Assembly: GCA_029246505.1 (NCBI GenBank)
Contig: JAQWNC010000003.1
Location: forward strand, 62,001-126,000
Reading direction: 5' to 3'
DNA from: Arenicellaceae bacterium
GTDB taxonomy: Bacteria; Pseudomonadota; Gammaproteobacteria; Arenicellales; Arenicellaceae
DNA: 64,000 bases
The translations under genes were made by a program, and so were the position numbers. Below, piece by piece: positions 36,379 to 45,149 of this stretch (the first letter of the stretch is position 1; each line of letters opens with the position of its first letter). The notes beneath the pieces are model-generated. The model searched no databases. It saw only the letters and a list, made by a program, of their open reading frames with translations, and was not told the origin of the DNA.

Positions 36379-37935
36379 TTAGCGAGCAGGCAACTGGCTG
36401 TCAGATGCATTTATACTTGTAAGCAGCTCACTACTATTCGGCAGGTCAGATGGTGCACTTGCTAGTTGAGCTTCTTCTAACCCCATTAGCGAACGCTCAC
36501 GCCCAACAGCACGTTGCAATGAGTCTGTGTAAAACTGCTCCGCCATCTGGTGGTTGCCCAAAGCAAGATATGTATCCGCGAGTAGCTCCGCCATAGGCTG
36601 GACAGGAACAGCAGGGCCATATTCAGCAGGTAACGCGCCTTCCAAACCTTCAGCTTCGGCGATTAACGCTACTCCAGGGTCAGTATTCCCGGCTGCCATC
36701 TCGATTTGTCCTTGCAACGCTAACCTTAGTAAATGTGGTGAAATGGTCTTACGATTTCCTCCCTGCAACTTCTCTTCGCCGCCCATTGCTGCCAGTGCGG
36801 TTCTTGCACCATCGAGATCTGCACGATTTAGTGAAACGAGGCCCTGTAAGTAGAAATCTGTTGCAATCGAGTAAGCATCTAAATCCGTGTGATCGACTTT
36901 CACGTTGGCTAAATCGCTGTTCCATTCGCCTGTATCGACGATATAAGACGCTCTTGTAGATACCAAGTGCTGGCGGGCTACCGGATTATCTGGATACAGG
37001 GCGACTTGTTTACTTATTAAAGCAACATATTCGCGCGCTTCATCGCGCTTTCCAGCTTGCTGAAGACCGTAAGGGATCCAGGTTAATGCATGGTATGCCT
37101 GATGTCCGTATGAATCATCTGGATACTCTTGACGAGCAACAGCTTCCTCGAAGGATCGAGTATTTCGATCAACACCGTCTTCCCACATACCAAGTGCATA
37201 ATAGATATGTGCACCCATATGCAGCGCGTGAATAGCTGATGGCGCAACTTGAAAGTATCTCTCTGCTGCACGAAGACCCAAAGGAGCATGAGTAGGATCA
37301 TCATAACTATGAATGTTGTAATGTAGCGCGCCTGGGTGAAGTGGGTTTATTTCCAATATACTTTCGGTTATTGCAGCGGCCTGCATGTAGCGCGAAATAT
37401 CGCGACCACCATAGGTAGTAAATAGTATAGAAAGCGCATAGAACGCTGCAGCATCTTGGTCATCGGGGTATTGTTCATGAATGAGCCGGAGCGCTTCAGA
37501 ATATCGAACTTCTCGCTCTTCTTGAACACCTTCTGAAAATAGAATTTCGATCGAATTTAGATAAGCCTTTTCGCGCTTTGTCTTGGCCTTTGTTGCCCGC
37601 TCTACCGGGTTTGCACCCAAACGAGCAAGAACTGCTCTAGATGCTTCGGTATTGAAACGCCCCCAAAAGGAGTGCTCGTAGCTCAATGCTTCGCCCCAAT
37701 ACGCCATGGTAAAATCTGGATCAATGGCAAGGGCTGACTGAAACGAACCTCGGGCATCGTCAAATTCGAAGTTATGCATTTGAAGTAGGCCTTTGATGAA
37801 ATCGACATGCGCGGCTTCTGAGCCAGTTGCTTCGAAGCTTGTTTGGCCGTAACTCTCCTGCTGGGCATGCGCTAGTCCGGTCAGTGCAAGACTGCCTAGG
37901 AGCGTGAAATAAACTAATTTTTTAATTTGGTACAT
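36379..37935 (-). CDS. exported TPR-repeat protein
   Basis: A 518-residue protein with signal peptide (about 1-24, ending LAHAQ) and tetratricopeptide-type helical repeats. Examples are the pair around AHVDFIKGLLQMHNFEFDDARGSFQSALAIDPDF, AMAYWGEALSYEHSFW, and later AAERYFQVAPSAIHALHMGAHIYYALGMWEDGV. His-rich segments (HYNIHSYDDPTHA, HALHMGAHIYY, YGHQAYHAL) recur in this group of periplasmic TPR proteins and could bind metal, but that is inference. It probably acts as a protein-binding scaffold. No operon partner is obvious. Confidence 0.78.
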   Translation of the reverse strand: MYQIKKLVYFTLLGSLALTGLAHAQQESYGQTSFEATGSEAAHVDFIKGLLQMHNFEFDDARGSFQSALAIDPDFTMAYWGEALSYEHSFWGRFNTEASRAVLARLGANPVERATKAKTKREKAYLNSIEILFSEGVQEEREVRYSEALRLIHEQYPDDQDAAAFYALSILFTTYGGRDISRYMQAAAITESILEINPLHPGALHYNIHSYDDPTHAPLGLRAAERYFQVAPSAIHALHMGAHIYYALGMWEDGVDRNTRSFEEAVARQEYPDDSYGHQAYHALTWIPYGLQQAGKRDEAREYVALISKQVALYPDNPVARQHLVSTRASYIVDTGEWNSDLANVKVDHTDLDAYSIATDFYLQGLVSLNRADLDGARTALAAMGGEEKLQGGNRKTISPHLLRLALQGQIEMAAGNTDPGVALIAEAEGLEGALPAEYGPAVPVQPMAELLADTYLALGNHQMAEQFYTDSLQRAVGRERSLMGLEEAQLASAPSDLPNSSELLTSINASDSQLPAR

Positions 37936-38330
37936 TTTATTCCTCGTATGTAAGTTAGAACCCTTCGAACATAATTAAAGAAAAGATAGCCTTACGCTAT
38001 GATAACTGCCCGTCAAATTACTACATTATTTTTTAACTAGCCTACGATTGACACCTATGGGTATCATATAGCGAATCAAACCCTGTCAGATTGATCAACA
38101 TTTATGCGATTTACTTAGGGGCCAGAATCACCAGCTACGCTTTGTACTGCGCAAGCGACATGGTAGATCGCTATGGCTGCGCGTGCAACACTTTGCGAAC
38201 ACAAAAAGGCGTCAGATAACCCTATTCTTTGACTCAGATACCAGACTAAATTATCAACTATTCGGTATGCAGTGTGCTTTTAGGCGACATAGAAACTACA
38301 TGTTTTAAATTGATACATTAATAGGCAATG
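37936..38330. other. 395-bp intergenic region, nothing recognised
   Basis: It contains one more GC-rich patch (about 38120-38210) with short open stretches on both strands but no similarity I can name. The start-proximal part presumably holds the TPR gene promoter. Confidence 0.4.
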
Positions 38331-38990
38331 CTAACACCGATCAACTGTTAAATTCGGTGGGAGAATAAACGAAATCACACCCAAAACCTCTAGGCCATCA
38401 TCCGCTGGGCGCATTACGATCGCAGCACCCTCAGGAAATTCAGATTGCCGTACTTGGCCAAATAGCGCAATAATTGCCGGGGTACGATGGCCTACTAGAA
38501 TTCGATTTGCACCTGGCTCGGGATGGATTGCGAATAAGCGGCGATGTTCACGAATAACCCAGTCTACTCCGTAATCTCCAGCATAGTCGTCTGCCAGCAA
38601 ACCGTCAGTTACTTCTACAAGCTTCGCACTAAAAGCAAATTCTGCGGTATCTCTGGCACGAAACACAGGGCCAGCTAAAATCGGATACTGAATAGGAATT
38701 TCAAGCTCAGCGAGCTTCTCGCCAATCTTTCGGGACTGAGCCTTACCGTCTTCCGATATATTGCGCTGCCCGAGCCGCTGACCTACCTTATAAAGCCGAT
38801 CACACGGCATACCCGTAGTATCCGCGTGTCGGAAGAAAATGACCAAACCTCCTTGTCTCAGCTGCTCGATCAAAACTTCGCCTTCGGCTTCCGAAGGCGA
38901 AGTTTGAGCAAACACTATTGTCGTAGCGAAAGTAATAGCCAACAGAAAAACATTGACTGTAGAAGCGCTCATGTGACCAACCCATTTCAT
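38331..38990 (-). CDS. exported histidine phosphatase-superfamily protein
   Basis: A 219-residue protein with a signal peptide (about 1-29, ending VFAQ) and a branch-2-like histidine phosphatase core. VIFFRHADTTG carries the catalytic Arg-His (54-55, with Ala in the usual Gly position). FRARDTAEFAF follows, and LVGHRTP carries the second His (168). This type is a periplasmic phosphomonoesterase; the substrate is unknown. A perfect 15-bp inverted repeat lies inside the gene just after the signal-peptide codons (38873-38905). An alternative start at Met7 is possible. Confidence 0.8.
   Translation of the reverse strand: MKWVGHMSASTVNVFLLAITFATTIVFAQTSPSEAEGEVLIEQLRQGGLVIFFRHADTTGMPCDRLYKVGQRLGQRNISEDGKAQSRKIGEKLAELEIPIQYPILAGPVFRARDTAEFAFSAKLVEVTDGLLADDYAGDYGVDWVIREHRRLFAIHPEPGANRILVGHRTPAIIALFGQVRQSEFPEGAAIVMRPADDGLEVLGVISFILPPNLTVDRC
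38873..38905. repeat. perfect 15-bp inverted repeat inside the phosphatase gene
   Basis: AAACTTCGCCTTCGG and its exact complement CCGAAGGCGAAGTTT are separated by CTT. The repeat covers codons 29-39 (SPSEAEGE region). In mRNA it would form a very stable hairpin with UUCGG-like inner sequence just after the signal peptide. Confidence 0.9.
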
Positions 38991-39044
38991 AATTGGCTAC
39001 TTCAATATTAACCATGCTCGGTTATATAGAAAAAGCAAAAAACA

Positions 39045-40163
39045 CTAAACTGCATTGCCTTCAATATCACGGTTGAGTTTTAGCAATCTAATCAAATTAC
39101 CGCCCATTATGGCCTCTTTATCGGCATTACTCAGATGCACAGAATTCAAGATGATATCCATGGTATCTGGCCAACCAAGCGGCATGTCAGTACCATAAAC
39201 TACTTGGCTTGCGCCCATCTCGGCTACTAAATGCCGTAATCCTTCATCAGAAAACACCATGCTATCAGCAAATATTTGAGTTTTTAAATACTCTCTTGGG
39301 GGCTTCTGGTATTTACAATCATCAGCCTGAATAGGATCTACTCCGACAAACTCACCATCAGCATTGATAGCCCGGCCACCAAAGGCACTGCAAGCAACCT
39401 CGGCTCGACCGAAGTATGATGGCAAATACCCGCCACCATGAGCACCACAAATTTTTAGCCCGGGAAAACGATCAAAGGTCCCATCAAACATAAGTTTAGT
39501 TAAGAACAGAGTCGTCTCAAGCGGATTCCCAATAATATTTCCCTGATCGCCAGCAAATGCCAAGCCATCCTCTTTAACAATATTTGACGCATTATTAGGA
39601 TGCATAAAAATAGGCACATCCAATTCTTGTGCCTTAGCCCAAAACACATCATAGGCGGGCCCCGATGGTACCTCTCCATTTACATGGCCACCCATAGATG
39701 CACCGCGAAAACCCAATTTATTGACCGCATAATCTAACTGCTCGGCGGCTAACTCTGGAAACTGCAGCGCAACAGAGGTAAGCGCTACAAAACGATCAGG
39801 ATATCGGCTCACCCATTCAGCAAAACCCTCATCCTGAACCCTAACAATCTCTCTAGCTAACTCTGGGTCTTGGGCTGCATACCACCAATATTGATTGGCG
39901 CTTATAACAGAAACATCAATACCCCAAGCATCCATCATGTCTAATCGACCCAAGTTTAGCAGCCTTGGCCCGCCAATCGTCCGATCAACCGGTGTACCCG
40001 CAATCACCTTCTCTACATCCTTAATGGAAGCGTGCGCGTGAATATCGACGGTTTTAATCCGTTTGCCATTTATGAGCACTTCTTTTCTTGACTGAGAAAA
40101 AGCACTTGGCATCAAAGCGCTGGCTGCCAAACCGGCTAAGAATTCTCTTCTTTTAATTTTCAT
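39045..40163 (-). CDS. Tat-exported amidohydrolase (ACMSD-like)
   Basis: A 372-residue metal-dependent hydrolase/decarboxylase of the amidohydrolase-2 group. The N-terminus KIKRREFLAGLAAS is a twin-arginine signal, so the enzyme is exported folded. The TIM barrel shows VDIHAHAS (HxH metal site), PIFMHPNN, KICGAHGGGYLPS and the catalytic YGTDMPLGW Asp near the end, with LSNADKEAIMGGNLIRLLKL as the typical C-terminus. Relatives decarboxylate aromatic acids (ACMS, o-pyrocatechuate), but the substrate is not evident. It stands alone beside a field of gene remnants. Confidence 0.85.
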   Translation of the reverse strand: MKIKRREFLAGLAASALMPSAFSQSRKEVLINGKRIKTVDIHAHASIKDVEKVIAGTPVDRTIGGPRLLNLGRLDMMDAWGIDVSVISANQYWWYAAQDPELAREIVRVQDEGFAEWVSRYPDRFVALTSVALQFPELAAEQLDYAVNKLGFRGASMGGHVNGEVPSGPAYDVFWAKAQELDVPIFMHPNNASNIVKEDGLAFAGDQGNIIGNPLETTLFLTKLMFDGTFDRFPGLKICGAHGGGYLPSYFGRAEVACSAFGGRAINADGEFVGVDPIQADDCKYQKPPREYLKTQIFADSMVFSDEGLRHLVAEMGASQVVYGTDMPLGWPDTMDIILNSVHLSNADKEAIMGGNLIRLLKLNRDIEGNAV

Positions 40164-40328
40164 GGGTCCCCCTATAATTTAAAATTAGTGATTATTCGAA
40201 GATGGTAAATTGTACTGCTTTATTATTATATCTTCGAATCTTCAGAAATAATGCATATATCTATTAAATCGAATTGCAGATTAATTTTCACAAAATGTTT
40301 ATAGATAAAAACTTTACTGAAACAAGCT

Positions 40329-40791
40329 ATGATTTTGTACGCAAATGATATAGCCGATCAATCAATTCTTTTGTGTATGCATAAGGTATGGCAGCGGGCG
40401 CGTAATACGGTCCAAAACTATCATAGCCGCCAACTTTATCTAGAAGCCTTAACATTGGTAAGCTGGCCTGAAGGTAAAGGAATAAGTTTTTTATTATGAC
40501 AATGCGATTAGTGCGGGGCACGAAGACACGGCGACCCCCTCGCGTGATTTCAGCGCTATCGTCTATTTGGATGAAGACTTCGATGATGGTGAGCTATATT
40601 TCGAAAGAGATGAGGAAAATCTTGAAATTAAACCTGAAACTGGAATGTAGGTTTCGTTTGATTCAGGACCATCGAATTGGCATGGCGTGCATCCATGCAG
40701 AAACGGTACGCGAAACACCATGGGCTTATGGTTCAACGAACAGCCAGAAAGAATGTATTCGTTGGAACCATTTTTGGATGTTAAAACTTAG
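40329..40791 (+). pseudogene. 2OG-Fe(II) oxygenase (prolyl 4-hydroxylase-like), decayed
   Basis: Two frames together match a 2-oxoglutarate/Fe(II) oxygenase. Frame A (40329-40499) gives MILYANDIADQSI... and RQLYLEALTLVSWPEGKG, then stops. Frame B (40486-40791) resumes with YYDNAISAGHEDT (metal HxD) then FSAIVYLDEDFDDGELYF and LEIKPETGM, an in-frame TAG at 40648-40650, then VSFDSGPSNWHGVHPCRNGTRN with the distal His and 2OG-binding Arg, and MGLWFNEQPERM. So one frameshift near 40485-40497 and one nonsense codon separate it from an intact gene. The substrate is unknown. Longer open frames over this stretch on either strand are artefacts. Confidence 0.7.
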
Positions 40792-41013
40792 AAATTCTAT
40801 GCGCACTGTATTGATTGCGATTTTCTGTATAGAGCCTTTTAGCAATTATGATTCAGATCGGGTAAGGCTAGATTATCCAACAAACCATTACGGTGACTAC
40901 GGAACAAACATCATCAAAACCATGTTCTATACGTGAATTATTTTCGAATCCCCATAACAAATTAAGTTGTCGTGTTGCGCAGTGACCTACTCATACAGTT
41001 AAACAGAGTGCTT

Positions 41014-41421
41014 TTAAAAAGCTACATTCGCACCAAACATTAAGATATCGGACTTGGCGTTACTATCGCTATGTGTAGCAGCAGGATCGTCGAGATTACC
41101 GCCACTGATGAAGTTAAGCGGTGCATAACCATCCGTGTGGACATATTCGCCGAACAATTTCACGCTTGGGCTCAGGAATAAGGCTACGCCTAACACGATC
41201 TGATCCTGTTTCTCCCAGGGTGCGCCGGACGGGCCAGCCACAAAGCGACTAAAGTCTGCTGATAGATCAAACGGTTTCTTAAAAGCAGAAGTTATGTATT
41301 TTCCGCCGATACCCCAGCTGGTGACTTTACTGGCTGCATGCTGCGGGTTACTCAGATTAAATGTACCGGGCCATTCATTAACAGTTTCAGCGAATTCAGC
41401 CACATTACTGCCACCTTCCAA
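41014..41421 (-). pseudogene. C-terminal fragment of an outer-membrane porin
   Basis: A 135-residue open frame without a signal peptide. It reads as the last strands of a beta-barrel: KVTSWGIGGKYITS, PFDLSADFSRFVAG, DQIVLGVALFLSPSVKLFGEYVHTDGY and a final ILMFGANVAF with terminal Phe. A TAG lies in frame four codons before the first possible start. Upstream sequence belongs to a bioD remnant, so the N-terminal part of the porin is missing. It is almost certainly not functional. Confidence 0.65.
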
Positions 41422-41425
41422 GTAG

Positions 41426-41602
41426 TTAGTTAGCTATCCACCCTGCAATGGGAACATTGGACCGGGCGACCGATTCCAAGGTCAAAAGTCCATGATTAAT
41501 ACATCCTAGCCGAATACCTACCACCACAATTACTGGTAAATTTAGGGCAATTGCCAGCGACTGCATATCGTGATACCCAGAAATAGGCACCCCCGTATGC
41601 AT
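41426..41602 (-). pseudogene. bioD: internal fragment of dethiobiotin synthetase
   Basis: A 58-codon frame (ATG 41602 to TAA 41426) reads [17 protein letters not shown], then [20 protein letters not shown] and VPIAGWIAN. This is the well-known BioD core ([24 protein letters not shown]....GWIAN), roughly residues 125-180 of a full enzyme. The ATP P-loop half and the C-terminus are absent. The fragment starts right after the DUF6152 fusion gene stop and runs into the porin fragment. An intact bioD is expected elsewhere in the genome. Confidence 0.75.
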
Positions 41603-41625
41603 GGCAAATTAAATGCTCAGAGCGA

Positions 41626-42615
41626 TCACTCAAACCCGGCCTGTCTAGACAACTCTGGCACACAGTCATAACGAAATAGCTCTAATTCGGGAGTGTAAAC
41701 CATCTCTATATAACCAATATACGGTTCAGCCAAAAATTCAGGGTCTTCCACAACGATATCTACTATTGCGAGAGTTCCATCTTCACTCAAGGAGTATCGC
41801 TCGGTCATATGTTTTTGCTTACCGGAGGGAACACCACGGCCATTACCCGAGGGGTGACCAGCGAAATCTACTGTGTCCACGACCAAAACATCACCATCCC
41901 ACGCACCGATGGAATGCCCCTCATTGGTCGGTTCTTGATCTTGCGGGTGGTCTCGGCCATCCGTGTAAACGATGCGAGTTTGGTCAAAATACTCATTTCG
42001 AAGTATTACGCGATCGTCTAAAACATCGATTCCATTTAGATACACATTAGTCCCCACGAGAAAGGGCGGAGGAGGTGCGACGCAATCTGCGACCGGGCTA
42101 TCTCGAAAATATTCAAACTGCTCCTTAGCTGCTATAGCCGCCGGCGTCAGAGGCATTTCACTGAACCCTCTAAACACGCTAAAGGCGCTTCTTCCACGCC
42201 AAACACCGTTAAGGCCGGTCGCTGTAGATGTTACTTCAGGGTCTGTGTCTTTTTGTGCCCACAACTTACCATCCGTTGTTTCCAGTGTATTCACCATTGC
42301 CTTAGCCCTACCACTCCGCTCCGGATGCATACGCACTCTTATGATATCACCGGCTTTCAATAACCCCTCCGACCAACCACTACGAGTCATTATAGGTGTA
42401 GATCCGCTCTCAAGCTCCCATTCCACCCGCTCCCCTGATTCGGCCTCTGTTTCTACGAAAATCGTGACATGCGGATTCCGGAAAACGTATCGAACAACCT
42501 CCGCTTCGAACGCAACAATCGTTTCAAGATCATAACCTGCATCACTATGATGCGCCCCCACAGGGAATGTTAGTCCAACAAAGAAAAGAAAGGAAATACT
42601 GTATAAAATTTTCAC
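41626..42615 (-). CDS. secreted DUF6152 + C-terminal domain fusion protein
   Basis: A 329-residue exported protein with the same two-domain plan as the one at 23502-24602. The signal peptide ends PVGAHHS/D. The DUF6152 domain (about 22-115) has VFRNPHVTIFVE, EWELESGSTPIMTRSGW and LKAGDIIRVRMHPERSG. The second domain (about 140-329) has DCVAPPPPF, IVYTDGRDHPQDQ, GHSIGAWDGDVLVVDTVDF, HMTERYSL and a final FRYDCVPEL. The gene is isolated, followed directly by gene remnants, and lies 100 bp downstream of the GarR-like gene. Function unknown. Confidence 0.8.
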   Translation of the reverse strand: MKILYSISFLFFVGLTFPVGAHHSDAGYDLETIVAFEAEVVRYVFRNPHVTIFVETEAESGERVEWELESGSTPIMTRSGWSEGLLKAGDIIRVRMHPERSGRAKAMVNTLETTDGKLWAQKDTDPEVTSTATGLNGVWRGRSAFSVFRGFSEMPLTPAAIAAKEQFEYFRDSPVADCVAPPPPFLVGTNVYLNGIDVLDDRVILRNEYFDQTRIVYTDGRDHPQDQEPTNEGHSIGAWDGDVLVVDTVDFAGHPSGNGRGVPSGKQKHMTERYSLSEDGTLAIVDIVVEDPEFLAEPYIGYIEMVYTPELELFRYDCVPELSRQAGFE

Positions 42616-42715
42616 ACTGCTACTCCTAATTTTTTATAATGTTAAGTGTAAGTATTGCAGGCTAGAAATCCCACTGCGCGACGGATGATTTACGAAGCAT
42701 AAATCATACTTGCTT

Positions 42716-43606
42716 CTAACCACGAATTCTAACCTTACCTAACTGCTCGTAAGCCTTAACTAAGGCTTGTGTACCCAAACGCCCTTCCCCCTCATCCATA
42801 AGTCGGTCAAATAATTGTTTCGCCTTACTAGTTGATTCTGCGACCGTTCCCGCCGCATCCAATGCTTCCTCGACTATACGCAAATCCTTAGCTAGCAACT
42901 CGATCATGAATCCCGGATCTAGTTGATTGTTCAGTATAGCAGGCCCTAAATTGTCCAATTGCCAGCTCTGCGCAGCGCCTCCGCCTAAGGCTTTTACCAA
43001 GGGCTTTAATTCAATATCGTTGGCAGCAGCTAAACCAAGCGCTTCGCAGACACCCATCAAATTAGAAGCAACTAGTATTTGATTGCAGGCCTTGCAAATC
43101 TGACCAGCGCCACTTGCACCAATGTGGGTTGCTGTTTTACCCAAGCAATCAAATATTGGCAGTGCCCGCTGAAAAGTAACTGCGTCACCCCCCACCATAA
43201 TAGTAAGCGTTGCATTAATTGCCCCAACATCGCCGCCAGATACCGGTGCATCCAAAAAACCGACTTGTTTGGCGCCTAATTTCCCGTAAATTACTTGGCT
43301 AGCTGCCGGGCTGATGGTACTCATGTCGATCACCGTAGCACCTGATTGGATTGTAGAAATAACGCCGTGTTCACCCAAAAGTAATTGCTCGACATCTGGT
43401 GTATCAGCAACCATGGTGATAACGACATCGGCATCACTTGCAGCCTCGGCTACAGTAGCCGCTAGTTTCGCACCTTGTTTAACCAAAGAATCTGTTTTAC
43501 TCACAGTACGGTTATAAACCGTTAAAGGGTAACCCGCCGCAAGCAAATGCCCTGCCATAGGTAAACCCATGATGCCCAAACCAAGAAAGGAAATACGAGT
43601 ATCCAT
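42716..43606 (-). CDS. NAD-dependent beta-hydroxyacid dehydrogenase (GarR-like)
   Basis: A 296-residue enzyme of the 3-hydroxyisobutyrate / tartronate-semialdehyde reductase family. The Rossmann motif GLGIMGLPMAGHL is at the N-terminus, FLDAPVSGGDVGA is the substrate-binding signature, and GQICKACNQILVASNLMGVCEAL contains the catalytic Lys. The C-terminal helical domain has LAKDL.IVEEA. The GarR-type spacing suggests 2-hydroxy-3-oxopropionate reductase, but hydroxyisobutyrate or succinic-semialdehyde relatives are close. The ATG overlaps the gltX stop (TAATG), so the pair is co-translated. Confidence 0.85.
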   Translation of the reverse strand: MDTRISFLGLGIMGLPMAGHLLAAGYPLTVYNRTVSKTDSLVKQGAKLAATVAEAASDADVVITMVADTPDVEQLLLGEHGVISTIQSGATVIDMSTISPAASQVIYGKLGAKQVGFLDAPVSGGDVGAINATLTIMVGGDAVTFQRALPIFDCLGKTATHIGASGAGQICKACNQILVASNLMGVCEALGLAAANDIELKPLVKALGGGAAQSWQLDNLGPAILNNQLDPGFMIELLAKDLRIVEEALDAAGTVAESTSKAKQLFDRLMDEGEGRLGTQALVKAYEQLGKVRIRG

Positions 43607-45015
43607 TAATTAGCAAACCTCGCTGAAAAGTTTGTGATTGCCGCAGCGATCCGCTTCAACGTCAACTCTCGACCTAAACACGCTAACGTTTGGTCAATCG
43701 AGGGAGACTGAGTACTGCCGGTAACTGCTATCCGGATGGGTTGAGCTACTTTGCCAAACCCTACTTCATTATGGGCAACAATGTTCTGAACTACATGATG
43801 AATATCTTCAGCTTGCCAGTTAGTAAGTGACTCGAGCTCTTGTTGCACCTGAGTAAGCAACTCGGCTGATGGCTCACGAATATTTTTCTTTATCGCAGAC
43901 TCATCGTACGACTTAAACTCCTTAAAGAAAAACAAGGACTGGCTCACCAATTCTTTGAGTGTTGCAGTACGCTCGCGAATCAGCCCAACAACCTCCCCCG
44001 CATTGGAATGCTCTTCGATATTTATATCTTGCTGCTGATAGTGCCAAATAGCCGCTTCAACCAAGGCAGCTGGGTCCATGGCCTTCATATGCTCATGATT
44101 TACCCACAATAATTTGTCGGTATTAAAGGTCGATACAGATCGGTTAACATCTTCAATACGAAAGTACTCCAGTAGCTCTTGCCGACTGAATAATTCCTTG
44201 TCACCGTGCGACCACCCGAGTCGGACTAAATAATTCAGCAGCGCCTCCGGCAAATACCCATCATCGCGATACTGCATAACACCGACCGCGCCGTGGCGTT
44301 TGGACAAGCGCTTGCCATCATCACCGTGAATCATCGGCACATGGGCGTACTCCGGCAAGTCAATTCCAAGCGCCTTCAATATATTGATCTGTCGCGGCGT
44401 GTTATTTATGTGATCATCACCACGAATAACCTGCGTAATTCCCATATCCATATCGTCTACCACCACACATAAATTATAGGTCGGCATGCCGTCAGGGCGA
44501 GCAATCACAAGATCATCTAACTCTTCGTTAGAAATACTAATACTACCTTTTATTAAGTCTTTAAATATAACCGCGCCGGCCTCCGGGTTTTTAAATCGAA
44601 CCACCGGCTCAACACCGTCGACTTTATTCACGCTATGTCTACATAGTCCATCGTATTTTGGCTTAACTCCTTTAGCACGTTGTGCTTCGCGCATTTCATC
44701 TAGACGCTTCTTGCTGCAATAGCAATGGTAAGCATGGTCGCTATCCAATAATTGCTGGATCACACCCTGATAGCGTTCCAGCCGCTTGGTTTGATAATGT
44801 GGCCCTTCGTCGTAGTCCAGGCCTAACCAGCTCATACCATCGGTAATGGCCTGGATCGCCTCATCGGTTGAGCGCTCACGATCGGTGTCTTCAATGCGCA
44901 ATACAAAACTGCCTTCATTTTGACGGGCATGCAACCATGAATACAATGCGGTACGAGCGCCACCGATATGCAGATAACCGGTCGGGCTGGGAGGAAATCG
45001 AGTGGTAATACCCAT
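43606..45015 (-). CDS. gltX: glutamyl-tRNA synthetase
   Basis: A 469-residue class I aminoacyl-tRNA synthetase. The HIGH-type motif is in PTGYLHIGGARTALYSWL near residue 10. The zinc-like region CYCSKKRLDEMREAQRAKG...YDGLCRH follows, then RGDDHINNTPRQINI and the KMSKS-type loop KRLSKRHGAVGV near 240. The C-terminal anticodon domain ends normally. Length fits. It is cotranscribed with the GarR-like gene by a one-base overlap. Confidence 0.95.
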   Translation of the reverse strand: MGITTRFPPSPTGYLHIGGARTALYSWLHARQNEGSFVLRIEDTDRERSTDEAIQAITDGMSWLGLDYDEGPHYQTKRLERYQGVIQQLLDSDHAYHCYCSKKRLDEMREAQRAKGVKPKYDGLCRHSVNKVDGVEPVVRFKNPEAGAVIFKDLIKGSISISNEELDDLVIARPDGMPTYNLCVVVDDMDMGITQVIRGDDHINNTPRQINILKALGIDLPEYAHVPMIHGDDGKRLSKRHGAVGVMQYRDDGYLPEALLNYLVRLGWSHGDKELFSRQELLEYFRIEDVNRSVSTFNTDKLLWVNHEHMKAMDPAALVEAAIWHYQQQDINIEEHSNAGEVVGLIRERTATLKELVSQSLFFFKEFKSYDESAIKKNIREPSAELLTQVQQELESLTNWQAEDIHHVVQNIVAHNEVGFGKVAQPIRIAVTGSTQSPSIDQTLACLGRELTLKRIAAAITNFSARFAN

Positions 45016-45149
45016 AGGAATTGGAGTGATGCTCTCTAGCTTCTTGCTTGGAAACGCATTTTAACCCAATAAAAAACTTGAGTAGAACAATATTATCGAA
45101 GAATCAAAATTAACTAAGGCGCAGCTCTGCGCAGCGACTGGGGCCTCAA

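Noticed and set aside
36247-36465. 72-residue plus-strand open frame
   Set aside because: Overlaps the end of the TPR gene; no ribosome-binding site or recognisable sequence.
40327-40521. 64-residue minus-strand open frame with protein-like sequence (GGYDSFGPYYAP)
   Set aside because: The plus strand over the same bases reads as the N-terminal part of the decayed 2OG-Fe(II) oxygenase, which explains the region better.
40496-40936. 146-residue plus-strand open frame
   Set aside because: It is out of frame with the oxygenase motifs (HEDT, AIVYLDED, WHGVHP) that are readable one frame over. Composition is Met/Arg/Ile-rich and unlike a real protein.
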